Positions 1 to 7,196 of a stretch of DNA of 64,000 nucleotides are shown one piece after another. The notes beneath the pieces are model-generated. The model did no database searches. It saw only the letters and a program-made list of their open reading frames with translations, and was not told the DNA's origin. The position numbers and the translations under genes were made by a program. Each line of letters starts with the position of its first letter. The first letter of the stretch is position 1. The DNA comes from an uncultured Lachnospiraceae bacterium (GTDB taxonomy: Bacteria > Bacillota > Clostridia > Lachnospirales > Lachnospiraceae): positions 1-64,000 of the forward strand of contig CANDGI010000014.1 of NCBI GenBank assembly GCA_947384285.1, written 5' to 3'.

Positions 1-55
1 TCCGCTGTGGCGGCTCGTACCTCTTGGGAGAGGGCGTTATAAGGTGCGCCGTACT

Positions 56-214
56 TTAAACGGGTGAGGGGAATGTCTGTGCTGTTTTTAATACCCGGCG
101 TTGGTGTAATTTTATCTCCAATCCCAGAAAAGCAAATGCCGGGGAGCGGGGCGGCTGCATGGCTTCCAGCGGTATCATATCGGCAAGGGCGGCTATGGCA
201 TTCTTTGCCGTCAT
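56..214 (-). pseudogene. possible decayed coding fragment at window edge
   Basis: On the minus strand a 52-codon open stretch begins ATG ACG GCA AAG AAT and ends in TAA at 56-58. A different frame running on to base 1 (GIGDKITPTPG, then LTRLKYGAPYNAL) also reads like protein. This pattern fits a gene broken by a frameshift and continuing outside the window. I do not recognise the family. It may be a remnant of the mobile element suggested by nearby genes. Confidence 0.2.
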
Positions 215-234
215 TTTTTATGTAAATCTTTTTC

Positions 235-263
235 TTGACAATATCCCCATACAATGCTATTAT
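235..263 (+). promoter_or_regulatory. promoter of the TetR gene
   Basis: TTGACA at 235-240 and TATTAT at 258-263 are separated by exactly 17 bases. A ribosome site (AAGGAGAG) lies just before the ATG at 323. This is a consensus vegetative promoter about 60 bases upstream of the regulator. Confidence 0.7.
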
Positions 264-322
264 GTTTATGAACATTTTATAAGAATATTCGTAAATATAG
301 TTCAGGAAGGAGAGAGACAGGA

Positions 323-913
323 ATGCCATCAAAACCAGTGCTTTCAGATGCCGACAAAGAGAATATCCGCAAAAAGCTGAAAGGATTATGCGAAGAATGC
401 TGGATATCACAGGGATATAAAAAGACAAGCATTAAAAGCCTGTGTGAGAAAACGGGGATATCAGTCGGCACATTTTATACGCTGTACCCAACCAAAGAAG
501 ATTTATTTTTTGAAACAATCGAGACAATACAAAGGAGGCTGAAAGAAAAGATTTTTGAGATTAACAGGGACAGGCAGACGAAGGATGGATTTGCCGAATC
601 AATGAAAGTACTTTTTAAGGAATATGACAGCAAGCCTTTCCTGTATAACGTCAATACGCCCGATTTCCAATCTTTTATCACAAAACTGCCAGAAGAAACA
701 ATAAAAAAAGTTAAATTTGACAGCTTTGATTTTTTTAGGCAGGCAGTTCATGCCGCCGGCCTTGAGCTGAAAATGGAAGAATCTAAGGCGTATGGAATAT
801 TAAGTGCGTTATTATCTACGATCAATGCAAAGGGGACACTCTCTGTCACCTGTGATTATTTTTCTGTCTTTGAGTTCATGGTGGACAGCCTTGTGGCTGA
901 TATTTTTAAGTAA
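323..913 (+). CDS. TetR/AcrR family transcriptional regulator
   Basis: This 196-residue protein has an N-terminal TetR-type helix-turn-helix (about residues 33-60, with TSIKSLCEKTGISVGTFYTL) followed by an alpha-helical ligand-binding and dimer region with no recognisable signature. It would bind DNA as a dimer and probably represses itself and the genes after it. Eleven bases separate it from a DUF4177-like gene, and the remains of an ABC transporter follow. A regulator paired with a drug or bacteriocin ABC pump is a common Clostridia arrangement, so the original target was probably that pump. A strong promoter and the AAGGAGAG ribosome site support the ATG at 323. The inducer is unknown. 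Confidence 0.85.
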   Translation: MPSKPVLSDADKENIRKKLKGLCEECWISQGYKKTSIKSLCEKTGISVGTFYTLYPTKEDLFFETIETIQRRLKEKIFEINRDRQTKDGFAESMKVLFKEYDSKPFLYNVNTPDFQSFITKLPEETIKKVKFDSFDFFRQAVHAAGLELKMEESKAYGILSALLSTINAKGTLSVTCDYFSVFEFMVDSLVADIFK

Positions 914-924
914 AGGAGGTCTTT

Positions 925-1155
925 ATGGAGGAATTTGAGTACAAAACAATGTCAGTTGACAGCAAGGAAACTGATAAACCAGACAGCCTGCTGGCAGGCA
1001 GGTTAAACCAGTATGGCAAAGACGGATGGGAACTGGCAGCTGCTTTTGCCTGCCCATACATAGGCAGTTCACAATATTCCCTTATCGGGCTGGCACAGAA
1101 AACAACTTTTATCTTTAAAAGGCGGCTGCTTTCTGAAAAGGGGGCGCACGAATGA
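925..1155 (+). CDS. DUF4177-like small protein
   Basis: This 76-residue protein carries the pattern typical of DUF4177 proteins: an EYKT start, a central NQYGKDGWEL segment and a hydrophobic beta-rich end (TTFIFKRR). The biochemical role of the family is unknown. An AAGGAGG site lies 5 bases before the ATG. Its TGA overlaps the ATG of the next, broken ABC gene (ATGA), which shows it was part of a regulator/DUF4177/ABC operon. It has no signal peptide or membrane segment, so it is probably cytoplasmic. Confidence 0.65.
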   Translation: MEEFEYKTMSVDSKETDKPDSLLAGRLNQYGKDGWELAAAFACPYIGSSQYSLIGLAQKTTFIFKRRLLSEKGAHE

Positions 1156-1610
1156 CATATGCTGTTAAAGTCCAGAATTTATCCAAATCCATAGATAGCT
1201 GCCCTATACTGGAAAATATCTGCATAAGGGTAAAACAGGGTGAAATTTATGGATTTCCAGGGGCAGGCGGGGCGGGGAAAACGTCACTGATGAAAACGCT
1301 GTACCATATCATACGCCACGATTGTGGAACGGTATGTTTGCAGGCGGGCGTGTTGCAGGAGGAAACAGCGGCTTGCCCTTGCAAGGGCTTTCCTCACAAG
1401 ACCAGAGCTGCTTATGCTTGACGAGCCTATCAACGGGTTAGGCCCACAGGGAATCATACATGTTCGGGAACTGCTTTTACATCCAATTCACAGGGCAGTC
1501 ATGCAGGGCTGCTGTCAATGCCTGCTGCCGCAATGATTTTGGGCATTATTGGGATTGTTTTTTCAGCGATGGCCCTTCACAGGATGGCTGCATCTGATTT
1601 GAACAACTAA
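1152..1610 (+). pseudogene. collapsed ABC transporter: ATPase joined to permease tail
   Basis: The first frame (from ATG 1152) encodes an ABC ATPase N-terminus with a Walker A-like GAGGAGKTS. The segment between Walker A and the signature is nearly all gone. In another frame, from about 1345, come [20 protein letters not shown] and DEPINGL, which are the post-signature region and Walker B. A third frame from about 1495 to the TAA at 1608-1610 reads as the hydrophobic C-terminus of an ABC-2 permease ([18 protein letters not shown]). The locus is therefore a gene pair collapsed by at least two deletions plus frame changes. The sequence resembles bacitracin/lantibiotic-type exporters. It cannot encode a working pump. 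Confidence 0.75.
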
Positions 1611-1628
1611 AAGAAAGGGGGCAGAAGA

Positions 1629-1847
1629 ATGGATTTTCCAATTCCAGATTTTATACCTGTGCCTAACACAGAAACCATGCAAATGATATCAATCGCATCA
1701 TTGATTGCTGGTATCTGTCTGGTTGTGGCGGGAGCGGTATTCTTGTTGCTGAATAAAAGAAAAGAGAAAAAAACACACCTCGCATGGATTTTGATATGCG
1801 CAGGGGCATTGCTCATTGTAAATCATGGAATACAGTTGATATTTTAG
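1629..1847 (+). CDS. small two-span membrane protein, unknown function
   Basis: This 72-residue protein has two hydrophobic segments, about residues 20-41 (SIASLIAGICLVVAGAVFLL) and 50-71, joined by a basic loop (NKRKEKK). It is therefore probably a two-helix membrane protein. A purine-rich AAAGGGGG lies 6-7 bases before the ATG. It sits 18 bases after the decayed ABC genes and 11 bases before the next small gene, so it probably shares their transcript. No family was recognised. It could be an immunity-like accessory, but nothing in the sequence shows this. Confidence 0.5.
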   Translation: MDFPIPDFIPVPNTETMQMISIASLIAGICLVVAGAVFLLLNKRKEKKTHLAWILICAGALLIVNHGIQLIF

Positions 1848-1858
1848 GAGGACAGAGA

Positions 1859-2104
1859 ATGATTAAAGAAGTAAATCAAATTTGCGGGAAATTAAATGAA
1901 GCGTTGGGCTTTTCGGTTAAGCTCCCAACCCCTGGCAAAAAAGCAGTAAAATCTGCTGCGTTATGCAACTTAATTGCGGGGGCTGGCTTATTTGCAGCAG
2001 GGGCGGCTTTTTCTTCAAAATGGTGCGCGGCATTGGGTGGCCTAGGAATTGCCAGCAGTATCATACTACGAAAAGAAAGCAGTCATAAATCAAATGACAA
2101 ATAG
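1859..2104 (+). CDS. small hydrophobic protein, unknown function
   Basis: The ATG at 1859 follows TTAGGAGGACAGAGA, an excellent ribosome site, giving 81 residues. An upstream in-frame ATG at 1784 has no such site. The centre (about 38-70, ALCNLIAGAGLFAAGAAF and CAALGGLGIASSI) is Ala/Gly-rich and hydrophobic, possibly a membrane hairpin. The C-terminus is basic and hydrophilic. Its end overlaps the start of the KTR gene by 11 bases, implying translational coupling. No function can be assigned. Confidence 0.5.
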   Translation: MIKEVNQICGKLNEALGFSVKLPTPGKKAVKSAALCNLIAGAGLFAAGAAFSSKWCAALGGLGIASSIILRKESSHKSNDK

Positions 2105-2300
2105 CAGCGAAAGCCAAAGCACGGAATGGTTGTTATGCCCTGTCTGCAATAGCAAGACACGGATAAAAATACGGCCAGACACAGAGTTTAAGAGGTTCCC
2201 AGTATTCTGCCCAAAATGCAGACGGGAAACGCTAATCAATGTTGAAAAACAAAATGTTTCAGTCATCACAGAGCCAGACGCACAGACGCAGAGCCGATGA
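2094..2300 (+). CDS. cysteine-rich KTR domain protein
   Basis: This 68-residue protein has two CxxC pairs (CPVC near 15-18, CPKC near 39-42) and the SKTRIKIR motif that gives the cysteine-rich KTR family its name. The pairs probably form one zinc ribbon. Members are typically found on Firmicutes conjugative elements, and their role is unknown. The start is set at the ATG at 2094, overlapping the previous gene, rather than the in-frame ATG at 2049. Its presence supports a mobile-element origin for this region. Confidence 0.7.
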   Translation: MTNSSESQSTEWLLCPVCNSKTRIKIRPDTEFKRFPVFCPKCRRETLINVEKQNVSVITEPDAQTQSR

Positions 2301-2342
2301 ACTTGTGAAATAAAATCACAGTTTGTTGGCTCTGTTTTCATT

Positions 2343-2480
2343 TCATACCGTTTTCCCGAAGCGCTTTTTCATTGCCGTCATACGCTCATACGCCCGTTTT
2401 GCGCTGCAGTTGATACCGCTGACATACATACGCTCATCGAACTCGGCTGCGATTCTCCGATGAGCTTTAATGTATGCTAA
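2343..2480 (-). pseudogene. short decayed coding fragment
   Basis: The 2301-2614 gap holds no intact gene. On the minus strand an open stretch of about 45 codons, without a start, ends in TGA (reading ...AYIKAHRRIAAEFDERMYV ... MKKRFGKTV). Its charged helical composition looks like the C-terminus of a real protein. I do not recognise it. It is probably debris of the mobile element that brought the KTR gene. Confidence 0.3.
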
Positions 2481-2614
2481 TCAAGGAAAGTGATAATATT
2501 TCCTTGAAAAAAACAGGAGAACACCAATGAAAAACGCCCACATAAAAACCATTATTCTCACCTTATGAAATTCCGACTTTTCGTTCTCGGTACTTTCCCG
2601 GCAAATAGGAAGTT

Positions 2615-3022
2615 TTATGTCTGTAACGAGGCATCAATATAGCTTCTTACTAAATCCCAAAAGCCATCGTAATCATTATTTATAGCTAATTCATTATAGA
2701 GATCAGCATATTTTTCTTCAAATTTTTCTTGTGTCATTGCCTTTGCTTTACGCAATATATCCGCCTCAAATCCTGCACCACAATTATTTAATGCTTGTAA
2801 AATTTCTGGCAGCTCTTCCTCTAAACTACCATATATCACTTCGTCTAATCCTTCCATCTGTATTGCTGTATCATAATCAATGATAAGAACTATGTCTTTT
2901 ACAAACTGCGGATATTGATTTAACACTTGCCGTACTTCACTCTCTGAATAAATGTCAGCCATTGCCTGTAAAAAATCATCACCATGCAAATTGTTATCAA
3001 ATGCTCTATCAATAAAATTCAT
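2615..3022 (-). CDS. DMP19/DUF4375-like protein
   Basis: This 135-residue acidic helical protein contains LNNCGAGFEADILRKA and a C-terminal NDYDGFWDLVRSYI segment. Both fit the DMP19 (DUF4375) family, whose founding member was described as a DNA-mimic protein in Neisseria. Whether this one mimics DNA is not known, but it is strongly acidic. The ATG at 3022 follows an AGGAGAAAAC site. It stands alone, with no operon partner and mobile-element debris on both sides. Confidence 0.55.
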   Translation of the reverse strand: MNFIDRAFDNNLHGDDFLQAMADIYSESEVRQVLNQYPQFVKDIVLIIDYDTAIQMEGLDEVIYGSLEEELPEILQALNNCGAGFEADILRKAKAMTQEKFEEKYADLYNELAINNDYDGFWDLVRSYIDASLQT

Positions 3023-3171
3023 TTGATGTTTTCTCCTAAATCCAGATTTTCCAGTTTAACTTCTTTTCCAATTATACATGAAAAACATGGGATTTTCAAT
3101 TCTCAAACTGTCTTTGCTTAGGTTTGGATGGGACTGCCGCTTATTACGGAAACGCTGTCATTCACCTATGA

Positions 3172-3339
3172 ATAAATTATAACAAGATACTTGTTTCGGA
3201 GCGTGAGAAGATGGCAGACGGAACAATTAGGCAGGAAATCATTACTTTGAGCATTTGCGGCGAGCTGATTGGGATGGATTCTGAAACTGCCTGGTATTCC
3301 TTTGTAAAACGTAATTACCGGCATCTTTTTCTGTTCTGA
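3172..3339 (+). pseudogene. IS982-family-like transposase fragment
   Basis: A plus-strand frame, open from 3172 to the TGA at 3337-3339, encodes an N-terminal transposase piece. Its core, DGTIRQEIITLSICGELIG followed by MDSETAWYSFVKRNYRHLF, has the pattern of the IS982 family, in which GE(L/F)xG and a following W-F-K-x-(N/H)...LF segment precede the catalytic domain. No DDE domain or inverted repeats are visible afterwards. The rest of the 3023-3557 gap holds no gene I can support. The open antisense frame at 3166-3534 is a shadow. Confidence 0.45.
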
Positions 3340-3557
3340 TTTTACCGCCCTCACATTCTTTCCGCAAGATACAGCCAATCTCGTTACTTTAGTTACGTTT
3401 ATATACATATTTATGCTATATGCCAGTATTTTAATATATGGTTGTACCACATTAAAATTAATAGAATAAGCAGTTGAATTTCCATTTAATTCTTCTAATA
3501 TTGCAAAAAAATTCCTTTGATAAAAATTCTTCAATTTTATCTTTCATCATTTCTTTC

Positions 3558-4046
3558 TCATTCCTCCCAGATATTGGGACTGTCCGAACATTTGCTGTAT
3601 TGAAAAGAAGAACCATTTTCTAAATACTCCCAAGCAGAATCGGTAAATGTGACAGTTGCTGTCTTATTCTCAACTGTAATCACTCCGCTGATAGGATTTC
3701 CAGCAGCGTCTGTTGCCGTAAATTTCAAGCCTTCTGCGGTAAGCTCCCCCACACCGTCATCTAACGTTGTCAGGCGGTAAATTCCTATCTGCACGATGTA
3801 TTTTCCATCCGCTCCCTTTGCAATTTCAAGATTCGGATCACCGACATCGGAATCCAAATATTCTCCAACATAAACCGTATCATCAAAAGCATGCGCCATC
3901 TGTCCTGAATCAGTCCCAGCTTCACCAGATTCTTCCTGCCCTGATGCTTTTGCCCCACATCCGCCATTAAAAAAAATAGTACAGCAGAAAAACACAGTCA
4001 AAATAATTTTTTTCATTTTTGCTTTTTCCATTTTTGCTTTTTCCAT
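3558..4046 (-). CDS. putative lipoprotein, unknown function
   Basis: The protein has a lysine-rich start, a hydrophobic segment (IILTVFFCCTIFF) and a Cys after NGG, a somewhat atypical lipobox, so it is probably membrane-anchored outside the cell. The remaining 130 or so residues are acidic and beta-rich, with YVGEYLDSDVGDPNLEIAK and a Thr-rich end. No family is recognised. A 15-base tandem duplication (TGGAAAAAGCAAAAA) repeats the MEKAK start, so translation may begin at any of three Mets. The third, MKK at about 4016, gives the most usual signal peptide. A decayed frame lies immediately upstream. Confidence 0.6.
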   Translation of the reverse strand: MEKAKMEKAKMKKIILTVFFCCTIFFNGGCGAKASGQEESGEAGTDSGQMAHAFDDTVYVGEYLDSDVGDPNLEIAKGADGKYIVQIGIYRLTTLDDGVGELTAEGLKFTATDAAGNPISGVITVENKTATVTFTDSAWEYLENGSSFQYSKCSDSPNIWEE

Positions 4047-4349
4047 TTATCTAGTTTATATCCTTTCTGTTCCAGCTTTGTGTGAAATGCTTCCGCTAAG
4101 GGATAGCCTTTATTTTTAAATCATCAAAATTATCAATTTCATTGCCTGCCATAACAGGCATTCGATTAACGGCAATATTCCGCTGGGATTATAAAAGCTC
4201 CATATTGATGGATTTATCAGTGAATCCGCATTTTACCTACATCTTCCTTCTGGATTTTAAGCACCGCTTATGAAAGCAGCGTTTTTGCTGAATTGCAGCT
4301 TATGTGATAAAAATATCCTATTCGTGCCCTGTCCAGCGGAAATTATAAC
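4047..4349 (-). other. gap with decayed coding sequence
   Basis: No intact gene is seen. On the minus strand one frame ends in AEAFHTKLEQKGYKLDKW and runs through the lipoprotein's tandem duplication to a stop. Further upstream a different frame reads NRMPVMAGNEIDNFDDLK. The two appear to be pieces of one gene separated by a frameshift. The family is unknown to me. Confidence 0.25.
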
Positions 4350-4472
4350 CTAATAAACGGAGTACCCGCAAATTCCATGCCCTGAAATTAAGACTGCAGA
4401 AAGTATTGCCAATATAAGAAACACAGCCCACACAATCCAATCCGGCCCATTTGATATATCCGCTAACTTCAT
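4350..4472 (-). pseudogene. truncated DUF3784-like membrane protein
   Basis: The ATG at 4472 follows GGAGGTG at ideal spacing and gives 40 residues. The sequence has an ISNGPDWIVWAVFLILAI start and then LSAVLISGHG. This matches how DUF3784 proteins begin (one membrane helix then SGxG), but those run on for about 60 more residues. Here the frame closes soon after SGHG. A GYN-like sequence in another frame just downstream suggests a frameshift. It could still be translated as a short peptide. The longer open frame from 4556 has no ribosome site. Confidence 0.4.
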
Positions 4473-4623
4473 GATATTACACCTCCATAATTTCCAGCTT
4501 TCAAAAAGCAGAATCTGCCCTGGCAAATCAAGCTGTGTATCTATATGCTGATTCACCTACTTATAATCCAACAGAAGCTGAACCGCAGTTCATTTTCTGA
4601 CGGGATCTCCCGGCCCATCCCTC

Positions 4624-5517
4624 TCATTCATTTTTATTGCTGCGGTATTCCCGGGGAGTACAGCCAAAGCTCTTCATAAACAGTTTTGAAAAATAACTTA
4701 AATTGCTAAACCCACAGCCAAAAGCAATCTCCGTAATGGTTTTTTCCGAATTGCGGAGCAGCTTGCAGCTTGTTTTAAGCCGAAAGGCACTCAAAAAACC
4801 CATCGGAGACTGCTGCAGGTATTGTTTAAAGATCAGGCAGCATTTACTGCGGCTCACGTTTCCTGAAGCGGCAATTTCATTCAATGATATCTGCTCTGCA
4901 TAATGCTGGTAGATAAATGACACCATGCTTTTTTGGATTTCCAAATCACTGCTGCGGCCGCTTCCGCTATCCTGGACGGCCAATTCCCCACATTGCAGCA
5001 GGCTGCTCCATAGCTGGAGCATAACTGCGATCACCTGCATTTCATATGCGTCTGCTGCTTCTTCTTTTAAACAGCGGATTTGCTCCAGATATCCTGCTAT
5101 CTCCTTTCCTCTTGCTTCCTTTGCATGAAAATGCAGGTATTCACAATCAGCATTTTCAAGGACAGGCGTAACATATTTTTGCAATAAAGCTTTATTGCCG
5201 CCAAACAAAGACGGATGGAACAAAATACATAAAAAACGGCAGCTCTGCTCTTTATAAGAACAGCCATAATGCATCTGGCGGGCATTTACCATAAGGGAGT
5301 CCTTTTCATCCAGAAGGATCCTTCTTCCATTGATGTAGTAGCACATTTTCCCCGATACCACATAGATCCATTCAATATCATCGTGCCAATGGCAGGGCAC
5401 GCTCATTCCGGGATAAACATTTAAATCAGCGGTACGGATATACAGCGGAATCCCTGTCTGCCCATAATGGACAATCTCAGAAAAGTCCTGCATGAGCTCT
5501 ATTGCAATTGTTTCCAT
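4624..5517 (-). CDS. AraC family regulator with cupin sensor domain
   Basis: This 297-residue protein has an N-terminal cupin-like AraC sensor domain (about 20-110, with the metal/sugar-site-like PCHWHDDIEWIYV) and two helix-turn-helix motifs at the C-terminus (about 195-295), including ITEIAFGCGFSNLSYFSKLF and the closing CTPREYR. It probably activates sugar or stress genes. The target is not evident, because neither neighbour is an obvious partner. The VOC gene is divergent with about 280 bases between them. The start follows GGAGAGGGTAGGAGC. Confidence 0.85.
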   Translation of the reverse strand: METIAIELMQDFSEIVHYGQTGIPLYIRTADLNVYPGMSVPCHWHDDIEWIYVVSGKMCYYINGRRILLDEKDSLMVNARQMHYGCSYKEQSCRFLCILFHPSLFGGNKALLQKYVTPVLENADCEYLHFHAKEARGKEIAGYLEQIRCLKEEAADAYEMQVIAVMLQLWSSLLQCGELAVQDSGSGRSSDLEIQKSMVSFIYQHYAEQISLNEIAASGNVSRSKCCLIFKQYLQQSPMGFLSAFRLKTSCKLLRNSEKTITEIAFGCGFSNLSYFSKLFMKSFGCTPREYRSNKNE

Positions 5518-5799
5518 GCTCCTACCCTCTCCAAAATACGATATTTATACTTTTTGGCGACAATTCTGTTAGAAAAAGCAAAAAGCAAACACTATAATTA
5601 TAACATAACGCCAGAGAAACACAAGGAAAACAGGACAGTCCGCGGGCACCTGCCCCATTTATTTTACAGCTTCCAATACTGGCAGTTTACTTTTTGCCGA
5701 ATTTAGACGAATTTGTAAAACTGCCCGCCGTTTACAGGCATTACAAACAATACAACTGGGTGAAAAACCTAACTGCAAACCAACAATAAGGAGGAACTT

Positions 5800-5871
5800 A
5801 TGAACCAAAAAGAAAGAATGCAAAAGCTCGATGCAGAATCCTGGGCTGATATGGAGGAAAACAGAATATGA
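5800..5871 (+). CDS. 23-residue ORF coupled to the VOC gene
   Basis: An ATG at 5800 has a near-perfect ribosome site (AAGGAGG, 5 bases upstream). It opens 23 codons beginning MNQKERMQKLDAESW. Its TGA overlaps the ATG of the next gene (ATGA at 5868-5871). The peptide is charged and not secreted. It is either a real leader that couples translation to the VOC gene or the stump of a deleted gene. The latter seems slightly likelier, given the decay nearby. Confidence 0.4.
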   Translation: MNQKERMQKLDAESWADMEENRI

Positions 5872-6251
5872 AAATAGAACATATTGCAATGTATGTAAAT
5901 GACTTAGAACGGGCAAAGAATTTTTTTACACATTATTTCCATGCAGCAGCAGGGGAAAAGTACCACAACCCAAAAACAGGGTTCCAGTCCTATTTCCTTT
6001 CTTTTCAAGGCGAGTGCAGGCTGGAGATTATGAGCAGGCCTGATATGGAAAATCTGGAAAAGCCGCCCGCCCGCACAGGGTATGCCCATATCGCCCTTTC
6101 CGCAGGAACGAAAGAAGCCGTCCGTACGCTGACGGAACAATTGAGGAAAGACGGGTATCGCATCACCAGTAATCCACGGACAACAGGGGACGGGTATTAT
6201 GAGAGCTGTCTGATTGATTTTGAAGATAACCAGATTGAAATAACCGTTTAA
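5868..6251 (+). CDS. VOC (glyoxalase/bleomycin-resistance) family protein
   Basis: This 127-residue single VOC unit has the family's beta-alpha-beta-beta-beta pattern. It starts KIEHIAMYVNDLERAKNFF, has a central ARTGYAHIALS and ends in a DFEDNQIEIT strand. The metal-ligand positions appear to be His (IEHIA), Glu (CRLEIM), His (YAHIA) and Glu (QIEIT). The composition fits lactoylglutathione-lyase-like enzymes, but substrate cannot be told within the superfamily. It overlaps the preceding 23-residue ORF by four bases. It is probably a cytosolic homodimer. Confidence 0.8.
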   Translation: MKIEHIAMYVNDLERAKNFFTHYFHAAAGEKYHNPKTGFQSYFLSFQGECRLEIMSRPDMENLEKPPARTGYAHIALSAGTKEAVRTLTEQLRKDGYRITSNPRTTGDGYYESCLIDFEDNQIEITV

Positions 6252-6427
6252 AGGAATACGTTTTTCCGCATAGCAGCACATCCCAGCCACATAACCAATA
6301 TTGATGCTGATTTCCTCCATGATATGATGAATGTTAATAAAACGGGCAGAATTGTATCATTGCGCTGGTAGCAGAAATTTTGTTTTAACGGTATAATGAT
6401 GGAACATTACAAAAAGGAGGCAATGAT

Positions 6428-6886
6428 ATGAGTTTGGGAAACAATTTATTTCAAGCAAGAAAGAAAAAAGGTTTATCACAGGAAGAGGTTGCGGAAAAAC
6501 TGGGGGTGAGCAGGCAGACTATTTCAAAATGGGAAACAGATGAAACATTGCCAGATATCCGCCAGTCCAAAAGCCTTGCTGTTTTATACCATTTGTCACT
6601 GGATGAATTGATTGAATTTGACATTGATGTAAAAGAAATCCAAGAGATGATTGACAAAACAAGTGATGAAGCTGCTGACAAAATTAACTGGACAAAGGCA
6701 TGGAGTAAAAAGTATCCAATTCTTGCAGCATATCAGAATACCGTAGATGTGGATAAATATGCAGCAGAATTGGAGCGGCTTTTAGATAATCTGCAAAAAG
6801 AATATGGATATAGTGAGCTGGATGCCTTTTTGGTCTTAAAAGATATTTTAGCATCCGTTTGGAAAAGCAGAACACGCCGCCCATGA
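6428..6886 (+). CDS. XRE-family HTH regulator
   Basis: This 152-residue protein opens with a classic XRE helix-turn-helix (LFQARKKKGLSQEEVAEKLG then VSRQTISKWE, residues 7-40). A helical domain with several Trp and Tyr residues follows and resembles no family I can name. AAGGAGG lies 6 bases before the ATG. It is single-copy between the VOC and MATE genes. It could control the MATE gene, but no operator is visible. The C-terminal end (SRTRRP) looks abrupt and may reflect truncation of a longer protein. Confidence 0.75.
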   Translation: MSLGNNLFQARKKKGLSQEEVAEKLGVSRQTISKWETDETLPDIRQSKSLAVLYHLSLDELIEFDIDVKEIQEMIDKTSDEAADKINWTKAWSKKYPILAAYQNTVDVDKYAAELERLLDNLQKEYGYSELDAFLVLKDILASVWKSRTRRP

Positions 6887-7015
6887 TAGGCAGTCAAGAG
6901 CAAAAAGACAAAGGCCGGCTTCTGGATGCTGGAGAAACCTCAGCACTTTCTTGAACCGATCCCATAAATCCAGGAAAAGACTTGACAGAAATTCAATTTA
7001 TTGTATAATTATGGA

Positions 7016-7069
7016 ATGGAATTCGAGCACGGAACAAGCGGCCACCCACATTTTCCATTGATTACTTAA
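7016..7069 (+). CDS. possible 17-residue leader peptide
   Basis: ATG at 7016-7018 opens a 17-codon frame encoding MEFEHGTSGHPHFPLIT. Its TAA (7067-7069) directly abuts the terminator stem. There is no ribosome site, and the predicted transcription start falls at about the same base, so it would have to be read leaderless. That is a real weakness. The placement against the hairpin is what attenuation would need. Confidence 0.3.
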   Translation: MEFEHGTSGHPHFPLIT

Positions 7070-7104
7070 GCAGGTAACCCCCCGTTATCTGCTTTTATAT
7101 TTTT
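7070..7104 (+). terminator. terminator hairpin in the MATE leader
   Basis: GCAGGTAAC at 7070-7078 pairs with GTTATCTGC at 7084-7092 (one G-U) around a five-C loop. TTTTATATTTTT follows. It has the form of an intrinsic terminator and lies between the predicted promoter and the MATE start. Confidence 0.75.
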
Positions 7105-7196
7105 GGCGCAAAACAACAGGTACGGAAGGGGAAACCGCAGCGGCAACGTAAAAAACCAATACTGTCAAATATTAGAAAAGATAAAGATCCAGGATT

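Larger units (their letters stand above)
6887..7196 (+). promoter_or_regulatory. MATE gene promoter and structured leader
   Basis: TTGACA at 6982-6987 and TATAAT at 7004-7009 (16-base spacer) predict a start near 7016. The following 180-base leader contains a 17-codon ORF, a terminator hairpin, and then about 100 bases with GGAAACCG-type loops before the MATE start. Having a terminator between promoter and gene implies conditional readthrough. I could not match the leader to a named riboswitch class. The 6887-6980 part shows nothing clear. Confidence 0.6.

Noticed and set aside
159..380. Open frame upstream of the TetR gene
   Set aside because: It overlaps the TetR promoter and start in another frame, has no ribosome site and no recognisable protein pattern.
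3166..3534. 122-codon antisense frame over the IS982-like fragment
   Set aside because: The plus strand carries the recognisable transposase sequence; the antisense frame lacks a ribosome site and looks like a shadow.
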